The translations under genes were made by a program, and so were the position numbers. The notes beneath the pieces are model-generated. The model made no database searches. It saw only the letters and a program-made list of their open reading frames with translations, and was not told the origin of the DNA. 64,000 nucleotides of DNA from contig NZ_JAMXLR010000028.1 in assembly GCF_024054565.1 (NCBI RefSeq), forward strand, positions 1 through 64,000. Reading direction: 5' to 3'. Shown here piece by piece: positions 35,863-45,294 of this stretch (position 1 is the first letter of the stretch; every line of letters starts with the position of its first letter). This DNA comes from Aeoliella straminimaris. Its GTDB lineage: Bacteria; Planctomycetota; Planctomycetia; Pirellulales; Lacipirellulaceae.

Positions 35863-37158
35863 TTAACCACTGGAGAGTCGGCGGCGGAAATCGCGTGGCG
35901 ATTCGCCAAATTCCGCTCGAAAGGCCTTGGCCAGCTGATTAGACGATGTGTACCCACAGCGGGTGGCGATCGTATTGATGGAAGTTCGCTTTTCCGAACT
36001 CAGCAGCGACTTGGCGTGCAGCAGGCGCCGGCGACGAATGTAGTGAAATGGGCTCTCACCCAGCATCTCCTGAAAGGCGTACTCCAGCCACCGCCGCGAG
36101 ACATCGATGTGCCGGCACACCTCGGCAACGGTGATCGGTTGCTCGATGTTAGCCCGCAAGAAACGCAACACACTTTGCAGTCGTTCGTCTTGCACGGCAA
36201 CGGCATCGGTCGATTCTCTAGCCACCAGCCCCACCGGCGGGACGACAACGTCTTCTTCCTTTGCCATTTGACCGCGTAACAGGCGATCGAGGATCCGCGC
36301 CGCCTCGTAGCCTTCTTTCACGCTATCGCGGGCAATACTACTGATCGTGGGATGGTAGTGCTCGCAGATGATCTGCTGATCGTCCACGCCCAGCACCGCG
36401 ACCTGTTCTGGCACCTCGACACCAAGTTGCTGACAAGAGTTCATCAGTTGTCGCGCCCTGGCATCCGACGTGGCGAACACCCCAACCGGCTTGGGGAGCT
36501 TACGCAGCCAGGCAGTCAGCGCCTTGTGTTCGCGCAGCCAGCCCGTCCCGCGGATGACGAACGTTGGAGCGGCAAGGTAAGACACGGGTTCCAGTCCATG
36601 CTCGGCCAGTCGGTTCGCAAAGGCACCGAATCGCTGCTTGGAGTACTCCGTGTCCTCCAGACCGAAGAACGCCAGATTCTCGTAGCCCCGCTCCAGGAAA
36701 TGCTCGGCAGCCAGTTCCCCAATAGTAACGTTGTCGACCATCGCCCGAGGAACCGGCGACTTTGGCAACGCGCTGGAGATGTTCACCACCGGTAAATGGA
36801 ACCGCTTCGCGCACCTGGCCTCGGCAGACGAGTTCAATGCAGCAATCACCCCATCGCCATGCCAGCCAACCAGTTGACTGATACTGATACTGTTCGACTC
36901 GGGGGCGAGCATGTAGGACCACTGCCGCTGGTGTTCTGCGGCGTAGCTGAGAATTCCCTCGATAAAGACCTCCTGAGGGGAACCCAAGGGAAAAGCGAAC
37001 GCGATTTCGAGAAACTTCTTAGCCAAGCGGGCCTCCAAATACCGCGTAAGCGGGGAAAAGTCTGCCAGAAAGACGAGGGCGTCGACGAATACCGGCGCCG
37101 GCTGGCATGGCACCGTTGATCGACGCGAGGTGTCTTCAAAGCACGCTACCACCATCAT
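35863..37158 (-). CDS. XylR-like transcriptional regulator (periplasmic-binding-type sensor plus AraC HTH)
   Basis: A 431-aa regulator with a LacI/ribose-binding-like sensor domain (about residues 25-310; GVFATSDARARQLMNSCQQL and VPEQVAVLGVDDQQIICEHY are typical of the second subdomain). An AraC-type DNA-binding domain of two helix-turn-helix motifs follows (about 330-428; VCRHIDVSRRWLEYAFQEML and INTIATRCGYTSSNQLAKAF). XylR-class regulators sense a sugar and activate catabolic genes. Its position directly upstream of the pectin locus, same strand, suggests it controls it. The ligand is unknown; a pectin-derived sugar is an inference. Confidence 0.9.
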   Translation of the reverse strand: MMVVACFEDTSRRSTVPCQPAPVFVDALVFLADFSPLTRYLEARLAKKFLEIAFAFPLGSPQEVFIEGILSYAAEHQRQWSYMLAPESNSISISQLVGWHGDGVIAALNSSAEARCAKRFHLPVVNISSALPKSPVPRAMVDNVTIGELAAEHFLERGYENLAFFGLEDTEYSKQRFGAFANRLAEHGLEPVSYLAAPTFVIRGTGWLREHKALTAWLRKLPKPVGVFATSDARARQLMNSCQQLGVEVPEQVAVLGVDDQQIICEHYHPTISSIARDSVKEGYEAARILDRLLRGQMAKEEDVVVPPVGLVARESTDAVAVQDERLQSVLRFLRANIEQPITVAEVCRHIDVSRRWLEYAFQEMLGESPFHYIRRRRLLHAKSLLSSEKRTSINTIATRCGYTSSNQLAKAFRAEFGESPRDFRRRLSSG

Positions 37159-37266
37159 AACTCGATGATAACCATCGCAGCGGCCGACCGATATAGCTGG
37201 TCACTTTGCTGCAATGCAGTGGTATCGGAGGTCGCGGAACCGAACGTTGCCGTGCTGCCTCACGCG

Positions 37267-37965
37267 TCAGACGGTGATGGCTTTGCGGAGATAAGTGACC
37301 GTATTGGCGTACATCACGAACGCGACCAGCGCACCGAGCATTCCCAAAATCGCTAGCCAACCAAGAAATTCACCCTGTGTGGGAGGCGCAAAAGGCCCCA
37401 TCGCGCCGACCGCTATCGCGATGGTCGACAGTACACCAACAATCAGAGCTCGCATTGCCCGAGCGGCGATATCGGGTCGCTCGATATACTGGGCCACTTT
37501 CCGTAGAAACAGCAGGAAGCAAGTGACCGAGCCAACGTTCGCCAGGGCCTGGCCAATGGCCCCCACCGTAGCCAGCATCCCTACGACGGTGGCAATGGTA
37601 CCCAACACCATCGCCAACAGGCACACGACCTCCAATACAACGGCCGAAATGGCAAATGGTCTCGCACCAGACTCGGCCGGCACGGCAATGCAGAAAATCT
37701 GTCCAACTAGCATCACAACCGAGAAAACCAAAACGGCCAATCCAAGTAGTGCCACTAATTCGATTCGCGAAGCCCCCAGGGAGAACATCAACAAAGGTGC
37801 CAGCACCGCGACGCACAGCAACATCCCACAGATTCCAATGTAAACCAGCGTCAGACCAAGCTTCACTTTGCGAAGCGCTTCGGGCTGCTCGGCAGCCCAG
37901 ACCACTTCGGGACGTGCGACGGCATCTGTCTGCGGTGAGGCAAAGGGATTCGAAGAATCGGACAT
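37267..37965 (-). CDS. Membrane protein of unknown function
   Basis: A 232-aa protein with an N-terminal SNPFASPQ-type segment frequent in planctomycete membrane proteins and about six predicted transmembrane helices. No motif identifies a function. Start chosen at MSDSSNPF rather than ten codons upstream. It follows the topoisomerase cluster and is 29 bp from the next membrane gene, so the two may be cotranscribed. Confidence 0.65.
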   Translation of the reverse strand: MSDSSNPFASPQTDAVARPEVVWAAEQPEALRKVKLGLTLVYIGICGMLLCVAVLAPLLMFSLGASRIELVALLGLAVLVFSVVMLVGQIFCIAVPAESGARPFAISAVVLEVVCLLAMVLGTIATVVGMLATVGAIGQALANVGSVTCFLLFLRKVAQYIERPDIAARAMRALIVGVLSTIAIAVGAMGPFAPPTQGEFLGWLAILGMLGALVAFVMYANTVTYLRKAITV

Positions 37966-37994
37966 GGGGATTGCGGTCGCTGGGGGGGAGCGCA

Positions 37995-38783
37995 CTACGC
38001 CGAGGGGCCATCCGTCGGCATTTCTGGTTCTGTGAGAGTTTCCAGTTTACCAAGCTCACGGCGAACCACCAGCAGTTGCCCGGCAAAATAGGTATAAACG
38101 ATTGTCAGGAGTAGGACGCTGGTCCGTTCGATGAACAAGTCTGGATCGACCATCCTTCGAATCGTGTCGCCGGCCGTTGCCACGAACCCCGTCACCAAAC
38201 ACAGTCCGAGTGCAACTGCGCTGGCCAGTCCGAGCCGCTCTAGCCGTGGCACTACCGAGGTTTGTCCGGCACGAACGGCGTAAAAATACAGAAAGACCCA
38301 AAACAAGGCGAGCGATGGCAAAAAGACGTAGAGTGCCAAGTTCAGAAGGCTGGGAGTATTGTCAGGTAGCCAATCCTGCAGTTCCGCCATGGTTGCCAGT
38401 TGCAGAGTAGCGGCCAGCATCGTGTATCGCACTACCCGGTACCGCGGTGGTACGTAGATGCTCAGAAGGTAGCCGATCAGCAAAGCCCCACCTGCCAGCC
38501 AGCGTAAGCGATTTATCCACCGGAGTAGCAGGAAGCTCCCACTCGTGGGAATTTCAAGACCGAAAAAGGCGTCCAGCAACAGGAGGGTCATCCACAACGA
38601 CGCGACTGCGGCGCCCACGGCAACCAGCAGTAGTGACCATTGGAGTGACCACCGGTAGTCGCCCACCGAGGCTTCGCTGTTGGGGGCTGTCTCGCCTCGA
38701 TCGGCCGTTGCTGGCGACTCGCTTCTCCCTCCGGGATGCGGCCGACGGCCTGCCCCCGTATCTCCAGACTCTAATCGAGCCAA
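37995..38783 (-). CDS. Membrane protein of unknown function
   Basis: A 262-aa frame with a hydrophilic first 40 residues and about six hydrophobic helices. The start is uncertain: no early ATG exists, TTG at 38783 overlaps the topoisomerase VI A gene by 13 bp, and GTG at 38666 is an alternative that would begin just before the first helix region. No recognised domain. Cotranscription with the upstream topoisomerase gene is likely from the overlap. Confidence 0.55.
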   Translation of the reverse strand: MARLESGDTGAGRRPHPGGRSESPATADRGETAPNSEASVGDYRWSLQWSLLLVAVGAAVASLWMTLLLLDAFFGLEIPTSGSFLLLRWINRLRWLAGGALLIGYLLSIYVPPRYRVVRYTMLAATLQLATMAELQDWLPDNTPSLLNLALYVFLPSLALFWVFLYFYAVRAGQTSVVPRLERLGLASAVALGLCLVTGFVATAGDTIRRMVDPDLFIERTSVLLLTIVYTYFAGQLLVVRRELGKLETLTEPEMPTDGPSA

Positions 38784-39925
38784 TCCTGGGCTTCGAGTCG
38801 CTCGGGCACGTACACTTCAGTCACGTAGCTGATGTCCTTGGAGATGAGCGATTCGACTTCGAGCTTGAAGTCGTTCTTCAGCATCCGCTGGATCTCGGTC
38901 TGCCAGGGGCGTTTTTTCTCGAACCACGGGTACTTGGCGATCTGCTTCGCTCGTTTTTTGTCGGAGTCGGAAAGGGAGATCTTCACGCTGTCGGACAGGT
39001 CACACCGATCGAAATCGATACTGCGAAGCCCCAGATACTTGGCGTCCGGGATCGCCATACGCTGCGACTCGAACGCCAGGTTAATCGAACCTTGCTTGAG
39101 CACGCTGTAGATGTAGTACCCCCAGGGGTCGTTATCGAGCACGCAGTAGACGGGCAGTTTCAGCTCGTTGTGCATGCGGTGGAGCAAACGCCGCACGCCC
39201 CGCGGTGGCTGCCCGGCGCCGTGGGTGAGGATGCAGTTGTGGGTTTCCCAGAAGCGGTCCTCGTTGAACCGCTGCCAGACCGTACCTTTTTCGACATGCA
39301 GGATAAACTTGGCGTCGCACTTCTTGCGGTCGAGCTGAATGACTTCCGGCTCGACGATCGAGGGAATAGCGTAGCCACCGGAGCCCATGCGGCTGCAGTC
39401 GATGGTGTCGCCACGGTCGATGACGGTGATGTTGCCGACCATCGCGCCACGATTTTCGGCATAGAGGTGCAGCTCCTCGCGAATCGAATCGAGCAGCACC
39501 TCGACGTCTTCGATGATGGTGTCGCACTCATTCTGATCGTCAAATGTATTTTCTTTGGTCTTCTCGATGGTGTGTTTGAGCATGTAGAACATACCCCGGA
39601 GGCTCGTCGTCTTGCCCTGGTCGATCAACTGCTTGCAGCCGCTGGCCACGAGCATGGTCCGCATGTAGGCCTTGGCCTGGGAGAGGTCGAACAGCTGGCG
39701 GCGGTTCTTGCTGTTGCCCATCTCGATGATCCGCTTGCGGGCACTATAGCGGACATTCGACAGCGTGCGGCTGGGGATATCGACGTAGGGATCGCGTCGG
39801 CCCTTGGCCGCCTTCACCACACCATCAGCCAGGCCGGTAATGGAGGAGAGGGTCTTCTTGTCGCGGGTCGAGAGCTTGACGGGCGCCTTGTTAGCGGTCG
39901 GTCGAACGGGGCGTTTCTTGGCCAT
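38771..39925 (-). CDS. top6A: DNA topoisomerase VI subunit A
   Basis: A 384-aa type IIB topoisomerase catalytic subunit (Spo11/Top6A family) that cuts DNA through a tyrosine. Y114 lies in SLRGMFYMLKH, matching the active-site tyrosine position in the winged-helix domain. The Toprim domain has E212 (VEKGTVWQR) and the DxD pair D264/D266 in VLDNDPWGYYIYSVL. The N-terminus is Lys/Arg-rich. It follows subunit B by 122 bp on the same strand, the normal pairing, since B supplies the ATPase. Confidence 0.93.
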   Translation of the reverse strand: MAKKRPVRPTANKAPVKLSTRDKKTLSSITGLADGVVKAAKGRRDPYVDIPSRTLSNVRYSARKRIIEMGNSKNRRQLFDLSQAKAYMRTMLVASGCKQLIDQGKTTSLRGMFYMLKHTIEKTKENTFDDQNECDTIIEDVEVLLDSIREELHLYAENRGAMVGNITVIDRGDTIDCSRMGSGGYAIPSIVEPEVIQLDRKKCDAKFILHVEKGTVWQRFNEDRFWETHNCILTHGAGQPPRGVRRLLHRMHNELKLPVYCVLDNDPWGYYIYSVLKQGSINLAFESQRMAIPDAKYLGLRSIDFDRCDLSDSVKISLSDSDKKRAKQIAKYPWFEKKRPWQTEIQRMLKNDFKLEVESLISKDISYVTEVYVPERLEAQDWLD

Positions 39926-40047
39926 GGATAGATAGATTGCTTTGACAGGATAACGGGACGATCAAAATTTACGGGATGTGGTTGCACAGAGCCGTGCTTG
40001 TTGTGGCTTACGAGTCGATCCCGCAGATCTCGTAATCCTGTCGTGGT

Positions 40048-42138
40048 TCACTCTTCTTCGTATTCCTCTTCCTCTCCCTCGTCGACCTTCTCCACTCGGT
40101 TGATGGCCGCCTCGTGCTCAGCAGGGTCGACGATCAGAACATTGTCGCCTAGGTCCAGTTCCTTGGGGTCTTCCTCGATGGGGCGGCCGCGGTCGTCGAG
40201 TTTCATGTCGGCGTCGGCGGTCACCTTCTTGGCTACCTTCAAGAGCTCTTCGTACAAATCGTCCTGCCCGACTCCGTTGATCGAGCTCACGGCGCCCGAC
40301 ACTTCTTTGAGGTACCGCATGAAGATCTCGCGACGATCGCTCTGCTGGCGGACCTTCATCCTCCGGCGGAGGAACATGCCCAGTTTGCGGCCTACGGCTT
40401 GCAGGCCGAGGCGGATCTCTTTCTGGATCTCGGGGTAGCTGGCGATGGCCTCTTTGCTCTCGCTGGTGAATGGCACCCACACGCTGGCGATGTGCACCAT
40501 GATGCTTACGGGCCCCTTGGGCAGGGCGCCCCGCGACTGGCTGAGACCGTACCCCCGCCAGTTGGTGCCGACCACCGTCTGCGTGACGGCGCAGGCCGCC
40601 TGCTGAAACTGCAGCGGCACCCGGTTGGCGTACCGCATCACTTCCATCTGCTGGCCTTCGGCAACGTTGATGTTCTTCATCGCGTCGAACAGCCGCTCGC
40701 GTTCCTTGGGCTTCAGGCCGCTGGGGGCTTGCCGGGTTTTCAGGGCGGCAGCCTTGACGATCTTATCGGCGCCTTCGCCCCCCAGGCCGTTGAAAGTATG
40801 GATGAGGAACTGCCGCACGGTGCGGGTGTCGGTCTCCTCCAGCAGTTCGATCAATAGGTCCATCGTTACGTTTTGCGTGGGGGCACTACCACCGTAGGCC
40901 AGCCCAACTTCGATCTGGAACGGATTGCCACGATACACTGACGGGGGGCGCGTAGCCGCGGCGTAGAACTCGCCTGGTACCACTTGATGCAGCCCCTTGA
41001 GGATCAGGTCCTCGCCGATCGGGCAGATACAGTCGGTAGCCGGCGGCGAGATCTTGGTGGTTTGAATCGCCTGGAAAATGGCGTCGGCGTGCGTGCGATC
41101 CAGCTTGCGAACTCCCACGCGAGGTTTCACCTTCGCACCTTCGCACAGCTTGCGGGCAACGGCCGGAGTGACGCGGGAAAACTTGGACCGCAGGAACTCG
41201 CTGATCGACATCGGATCCGACTCTTCGATCATCTGCGCAAGCCGACCAACCTCCACGCCGTAGGGGTGAGGTTTGATTTCCTTCGGCTCCGGGGGCAGCA
41301 CATCCGCGCTGCGGTTGTATTCGTACTCGTAGTCTTCCGGATCGACATAGTGCAGCGTAATGTGCGGGTTGGCGATGGCTGTCTGTTGCAGGTACTCGTC
41401 CACGCTGCCCCGGCCACGAACGAACTTGGCCTCGAGTTCAATGGTCACCCGGGTACCGTGCCGCTGGTCGACCCACTCGATGCCATGCTTCTCGATGACC
41501 TTCGCACCTTTTTCGCCAGGCGGAATGTCGACACCATCGCCCCGGCCGTTGAGGATCTTTGGCTCGTTCTTTTTGGTGTCGATCTGGATCTCATAGTAGT
41601 GCGCCGGCTTGCGGGGCGAGACCTTCGAGATGATCTTCACTGGCTTACCGGTGGTCTGCACGCCATACATGCCGGCGGCCGAGATGCCGATGCCTTGCTG
41701 GCCGCGACTTTGGCGGAGACGGTGGAACTTCGAGCCGTACAGCAGCTTGCCAAAGATCAGTGGGATCTGCTTTTTGAGAATACCAGGTCCATTGTCCTGA
41801 ATGCCGACCTTGTACCGGCCATTGCCAGTCTGCTGAATGTGGACCCAGATCTCCGGGAGGATGCCAGCTTCCTCGCAGGCATCGAGCGAGTTGTCGACCG
41901 CCTCCTTCACAGTGGTGAGCAGCGCCTTGCGGGGATTGTCGAATCCCAGCAGGTGGCGGTTCTTGGCGAAGAACTCGCTGACCGAGATCTCCTTCTGATT
42001 GGCCGCCATGGACTTGGCGTCGCTCCGCCGTCTTGATTTGCGCACCGCGGTGCCGTTGGCGGCTGCCGTGCCATTGGTTGCGCTTTCGCCAGCCTGTGAG
42101 GTCGCAGGTTTCTTCTTTCGAGAAGTCGTCTTAGCCAA
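40048..42138 (-). CDS. top6B: DNA topoisomerase VI subunit B
   Basis: A 696-aa GHKL-type ATPase subunit. ATP-binding motifs are [16 protein letters not shown] (E79, N83), GIQDNGPGI (D115) and [16 protein letters not shown] (146-159). A transducer domain follows and the C-terminus is acidic ([10 protein letters not shown]). The first 45 residues are Lys/Ala/Ser-rich. No good ATG exists early; the best-supported start is TTG at 42138 because CGGAG lies nine bases upstream, and an in-frame ATG at 42009 is the alternative. Subunits A and B form an operon. Confidence 0.92.
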   Translation of the reverse strand: MAKTTSRKKKPATSQAGESATNGTAAANGTAVRKSRRRSDAKSMAANQKEISVSEFFAKNRHLLGFDNPRKALLTTVKEAVDNSLDACEEAGILPEIWVHIQQTGNGRYKVGIQDNGPGILKKQIPLIFGKLLYGSKFHRLRQSRGQQGIGISAAGMYGVQTTGKPVKIISKVSPRKPAHYYEIQIDTKKNEPKILNGRGDGVDIPPGEKGAKVIEKHGIEWVDQRHGTRVTIELEAKFVRGRGSVDEYLQQTAIANPHITLHYVDPEDYEYEYNRSADVLPPEPKEIKPHPYGVEVGRLAQMIEESDPMSISEFLRSKFSRVTPAVARKLCEGAKVKPRVGVRKLDRTHADAIFQAIQTTKISPPATDCICPIGEDLILKGLHQVVPGEFYAAATRPPSVYRGNPFQIEVGLAYGGSAPTQNVTMDLLIELLEETDTRTVRQFLIHTFNGLGGEGADKIVKAAALKTRQAPSGLKPKERERLFDAMKNINVAEGQQMEVMRYANRVPLQFQQAACAVTQTVVGTNWRGYGLSQSRGALPKGPVSIMVHIASVWVPFTSESKEAIASYPEIQKEIRLGLQAVGRKLGMFLRRRMKVRQQSDRREIFMRYLKEVSGAVSSINGVGQDDLYEELLKVAKKVTADADMKLDDRGRPIEEDPKELDLGDNVLIVDPAEHEAAINRVEKVDEGEEEEYEEE

Positions 42139-42586
42139 GGCAAATTGCTCCGGAGATGCAGACTCATTCGAGGTGGGTACCGATATGCGATCGGCAATCG
42201 CCGCGGCGTGATCCCAGCCGCAGAGTCCGAGTAGGGATTGGGGCCGCCGTGTTAAACCTTGCCGGCCATGCCGATTATAGCGGCCTTGGAGCACGTCTCC
42301 CACCCGAGTCGCGAGCGTCAAACTTGCACGATGTGTTCAACTGTTACAGCTGGCAAATAAAGATTCACCCACCGGGCCGCTACTGTCCGATTCCTTGCCG
42401 TACAGAGCGAGGTGTAATGCTTTGCTCGGAAAACCGATAGACCCCTTGCGATTCCCCACCGCCGGTCGATGTGGCACCAACCCCTAGCGTGCCGACCCCG
42501 CGCATCGACACCCCCCGCGGCGGCCCCCTTTCCCAGAGCCCGACAACCCGCTTGGGTTCCAGAACCCGGAAGAGGAGCACGCCATC
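42139..42586. other. Divergent intergenic region upstream of top6B and a secreted protein gene
   Basis: About 450 bp. It must contain the promoters for topoisomerase VI and for the secreted protein at 42587. No other gene was seen. Confidence 0.4.
42148..42152 (-). promoter_or_regulatory. Ribosome binding site deciding the top6B start
   Basis: CGGAG on minus is spaced nine bases from the TTG at 42138. It supports a start that includes the basic N-terminal extension over the internal ATG at 42009. Confidence 0.5.
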
Positions 42587-43021
42587 ATGCGCTGCCTGAA
42601 ACAACTTGTGTACACGGCTGTCGTCGCCGCCATTGCCTGGCAAAGCCTGCCAGTCAGCAGCTACACCGCAGATGCCGAGTACGGCTGGAATGGCCGTCGG
42701 CGGATCAGCTATCAGCACTCCAAGGACCTGTTTTACAACCAGTACGTAGGTCCCGGCCCGGGGCGTGCGGCTGCCGAGATGTACACGTCGCCGCTGCCCG
42801 TGCCGGAGCACGTGGGCCACATGTACAACACGTACCAGCCGTTCTATCCCAACGAGTACCTCTACCACCACACTCGTTCGTACTACAACTACAATCGCGG
42901 TGCGGGGTGGACACGGACCAATGCTCGTTACGGCACGAGCCATTGCTGGTTCTGCCGGGACATCTTCAGCGGAACCGCCAACCTGGTCGACTGGGACGCC
43001 GTGCTGCACTGCTGCCCGTAG
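42587..43021 (+). CDS. Secreted tyrosine-rich protein of unknown function
   Basis: A 144-aa exported protein: signal peptide about residues 1-29, then a Tyr-, Arg- and Gly-rich body with aromatic runs such as YLYHHTRSYYNYNRGAG and late cysteines (HCWFC). GAGGAG precedes the ATG. It is unlike known enzymes and may be a surface or envelope component; the neighbouring gene encodes a similarly small, aromatic-rich secreted protein. Function unknown. Confidence 0.7.
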   Translation: MRCLKQLVYTAVVAAIAWQSLPVSSYTADAEYGWNGRRRISYQHSKDLFYNQYVGPGPGRAAAEMYTSPLPVPEHVGHMYNTYQPFYPNEYLYHHTRSYYNYNRGAGWTRTNARYGTSHCWFCRDIFSGTANLVDWDAVLHCCP

Positions 43022-43105
43022 TTCCTAGCCAGGGAGACTGGTGGCCGGCTGCAACGCGGTCGGCAGGTTCTCACAACGCACTAACCAAATACGGAGCCCC
43101 CGCTC

Positions 43106-43471
43106 ATGTCCAAGCTCAGTTCCTTCGCCGTACTGGCCGTGGCGTTTGTTGCCACGAGCGTGGCGGCCAACACAGCTAGCGCCATGGATCCCTATCTATG
43201 GCCCAACAACCGTGCACGGCTCTATCCCTGGCACGGCAACTATGCTCATTCGTCGTACGGCGCGCCGGTTGCCATGGTGGTCCCCCCCACCGCCAACCTG
43301 CAGACCGACTGGGGTTGGGGCGTCGGCAGCTCGCGGATCTCGCGGATCGACCACCAGTTTGGTCGCGACTATCCAGGCCCAGGTCCGTTCGGCGGCGGAT
43401 TCATGATGACTCCGCGCTGGCCGCACGACACCACCAACTTCGGCGTGTACAACGTCCGGGGCCCCTGGTAG
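43106..43471 (+). CDS. Secreted small aromatic-rich protein
   Basis: A 121-aa protein with a clear signal peptide (MSKLSSFAVLAVAFVATSVA, cleavage around ASA). The mature part is rich in Trp, Tyr, Gly and Pro (WPNNRARLYPWHGNYAHSSY). Together with the upstream gene it forms a pair ending at a strong terminator. No family recognised; a surface or envelope role is a guess. Confidence 0.7.
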   Translation: MSKLSSFAVLAVAFVATSVAANTASAMDPYLWPNNRARLYPWHGNYAHSSYGAPVAMVVPPTANLQTDWGWGVGSSRISRIDHQFGRDYPGPGPFGGGFMMTPRWPHDTTNFGVYNVRGPW

Positions 43472-43499
43472 GCGCGAATTGAGAGCGTTCGCAAACGAG

Positions 43500-43538
43500 C
43501 GAAGCCGCAAGCAACCGCTTGCGGCTTCGATTCGTTTT
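43500..43538 (+). terminator. Rho-independent terminator
   Basis: GAAGCCGCAAGC and GCTTGCGGCTTC form a perfect 12-bp stem over AACC, extended by one C-G pair. ATTCGTTTT follows. It lies 28 bases after the small secreted protein gene on plus. Confidence 0.75.
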
Positions 43539-43584
43539 GCATTCTACATCGCCAGCCCGCTACGCGGACTGCGTCGCGAAGGGC

Positions 43585-44766
43585 TTAGCCCCCGCAGACG
43601 TCGCACGGCTCGATCGGCACTTTGACCATCACGGTCTTGGGAACGCGGATCGTCCGGGTGTAGGGAACCTGCTTCTGCACCGTGTGCGGAACCTGCACCT
43701 TTTCGACCTTGGTTACCAGCTTGCAGACCTGCACGGTGTAAGGTTCGACCTTTTCTTCGCGAACCATGCGGCAGGTGGTCACGGGCACTTCGCGGACGCG
43801 TTCTTCGCAAACCATACGGCAAACCCGCACGGGCACTTGCTTCTCCACGCGTTCAACCACCTGACGGCAAGTCTGGTAAGGCACCGTGCGGACGCGTTCC
43901 TCGGTCACCATGCGACACACCTGCACGGGCACTTCGCGGACCCGCTCTTCGGTCACCATTCGGGTAACTTGCACGGGCACTTTCTCCACGATCTGCTCGG
44001 GTACGTACTGCGTCACGGGGGTTTGCACGGTCACCAAATTCGGTCGCCAAACCTGCTGCACCACAGGCTGCGGCGGAGCCGTCTGGGTGACCCAACCCAA
44101 TCCTGGGCGAGTCGTCTGGACCACGCCGGTCGCCGGATTCACGGTTTGCGTGGGCGGAACCCAGCGAAGTCGCGGTCCCGTGGTCGCACCGGGCTGGACT
44201 CCAACCACCTGGTTCACGTAGCAACCCTGGTCGACAACCTGCGTCTGGCAAGTAGTCACCGGGCGCATCACCGTGCGGCATTGCTGCCGCTCCTGGGTTT
44301 CGGTAACCGGTCGCTGCACGCAGTAGCGTTCCTGCCGGGTTTGGGTTTCCACGACCGGACGCTGCACCGTATAGCGTTCTTCACGCTGATGGGTCTCGAC
44401 GATGTTCCGCACGCGGTTGTAACTGGCGTCGCGGTACTGGGTCTCGTAAACGGGACGTTGCACCGTGTACCGTTCTTGCCGGGTGGAGGTCTCGCGAACC
44501 GGCTTCAGCACGGCGTATCGCCGTTCGCGTTGCTGGGTTTCGTACACCGGCACCTGGCGGGTAATCTCCCGCTCTTCGTAGGCGGTTTCGCACACCGTAC
44601 GATAGCAGGTGATCTGCTTCTCCTCGTAAATGGTCTGGCACTCCAGACGGTAAGTCTGTCCACAACAGGCGCTGCATCCGTCTTGCGCACTCGCCGGGGC
44701 GACGGGCAGCGAACCCGCGACCACTACACCCGCCAGCAGGCATCGTAATTGTTTTGAAACGGTCAT
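43585..44766 (-). CDS. YTV-type cysteine-rich envelope protein
   Basis: A 393-aa exported protein with a signal peptide ending near APASAQ (about residue 27). The body is made of repeats: RQERYTVQRPV and YxETQ segments in the first half, then at least four VPVxxCRMVxEERVRxVP units and a final region ending EPCDVCGG. Nearly twenty cysteines are spread along it. This repeat style matches the YTV proteins described in Rhodopirellula cell walls, thought to be linked to the proteinaceous envelope. ATG at 44766 chosen because it opens the signal peptide. Confidence 0.8.
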   Translation of the reverse strand: MTVSKQLRCLLAGVVVAGSLPVAPASAQDGCSACCGQTYRLECQTIYEEKQITCYRTVCETAYEEREITRQVPVYETQQRERRYAVLKPVRETSTRQERYTVQRPVYETQYRDASYNRVRNIVETHQREERYTVQRPVVETQTRQERYCVQRPVTETQERQQCRTVMRPVTTCQTQVVDQGCYVNQVVGVQPGATTGPRLRWVPPTQTVNPATGVVQTTRPGLGWVTQTAPPQPVVQQVWRPNLVTVQTPVTQYVPEQIVEKVPVQVTRMVTEERVREVPVQVCRMVTEERVRTVPYQTCRQVVERVEKQVPVRVCRMVCEERVREVPVTTCRMVREEKVEPYTVQVCKLVTKVEKVQVPHTVQKQVPYTRTIRVPKTVMVKVPIEPCDVCGG

Positions 44767-45294
44767 CTGTTTATCCACCCAACACAATGGCTGCCGCTGT
44801 TGGCGGCCAGCTCGATTTCTTGTCACGTCCGTGTGTTGTCGCCGCCCGGGGAGTTCCTCGCGGAATCCCGCCAGCAAGCGATAACCCACACACCGACTTC
44901 CTCCACTCGGCGTGCAACGGCTAAAATGCGGTCTGCTGTTCTCCACAGACTTGGCTAGAGAAGTGTGCCACGCAAATGGTTGCACGGCAAATTAATTCCG
45001 ACCGCTATAGCTGCTAGCAAGTCAGAAAGTTTCAACCCTAATTGCACTTCCGTCACCAAAAAAGTTTCAAGTCACTCTAATTGTGGGGCGACACCCTATC
45101 GCTCAGCAAGCTACAAACATCGGGTGCTAGCGGGAATTTCCAACGTCAACACCATGCAATCGATCTAATCGCTACAGTTTGAAACCTCGGCAACTCCTGT
45201 CATTCGTCAACTTTCGCTAACTGCTACCACCAACTTCCAAGCATACGACTAAGCCACCAGCCGCCTCACGGCGGCCGCTCGCCCCGGTTGAAGT
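44767..45294. other. Divergent intergenic region
   Basis: About 530 bp, with an A+T-rich part at about 44990-45130 upstream of the YTV and lipoate ligase-like genes. Short similar segments AAGTTTCAA occur twice (45027-45085). Nothing coding is supported. Confidence 0.4.
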
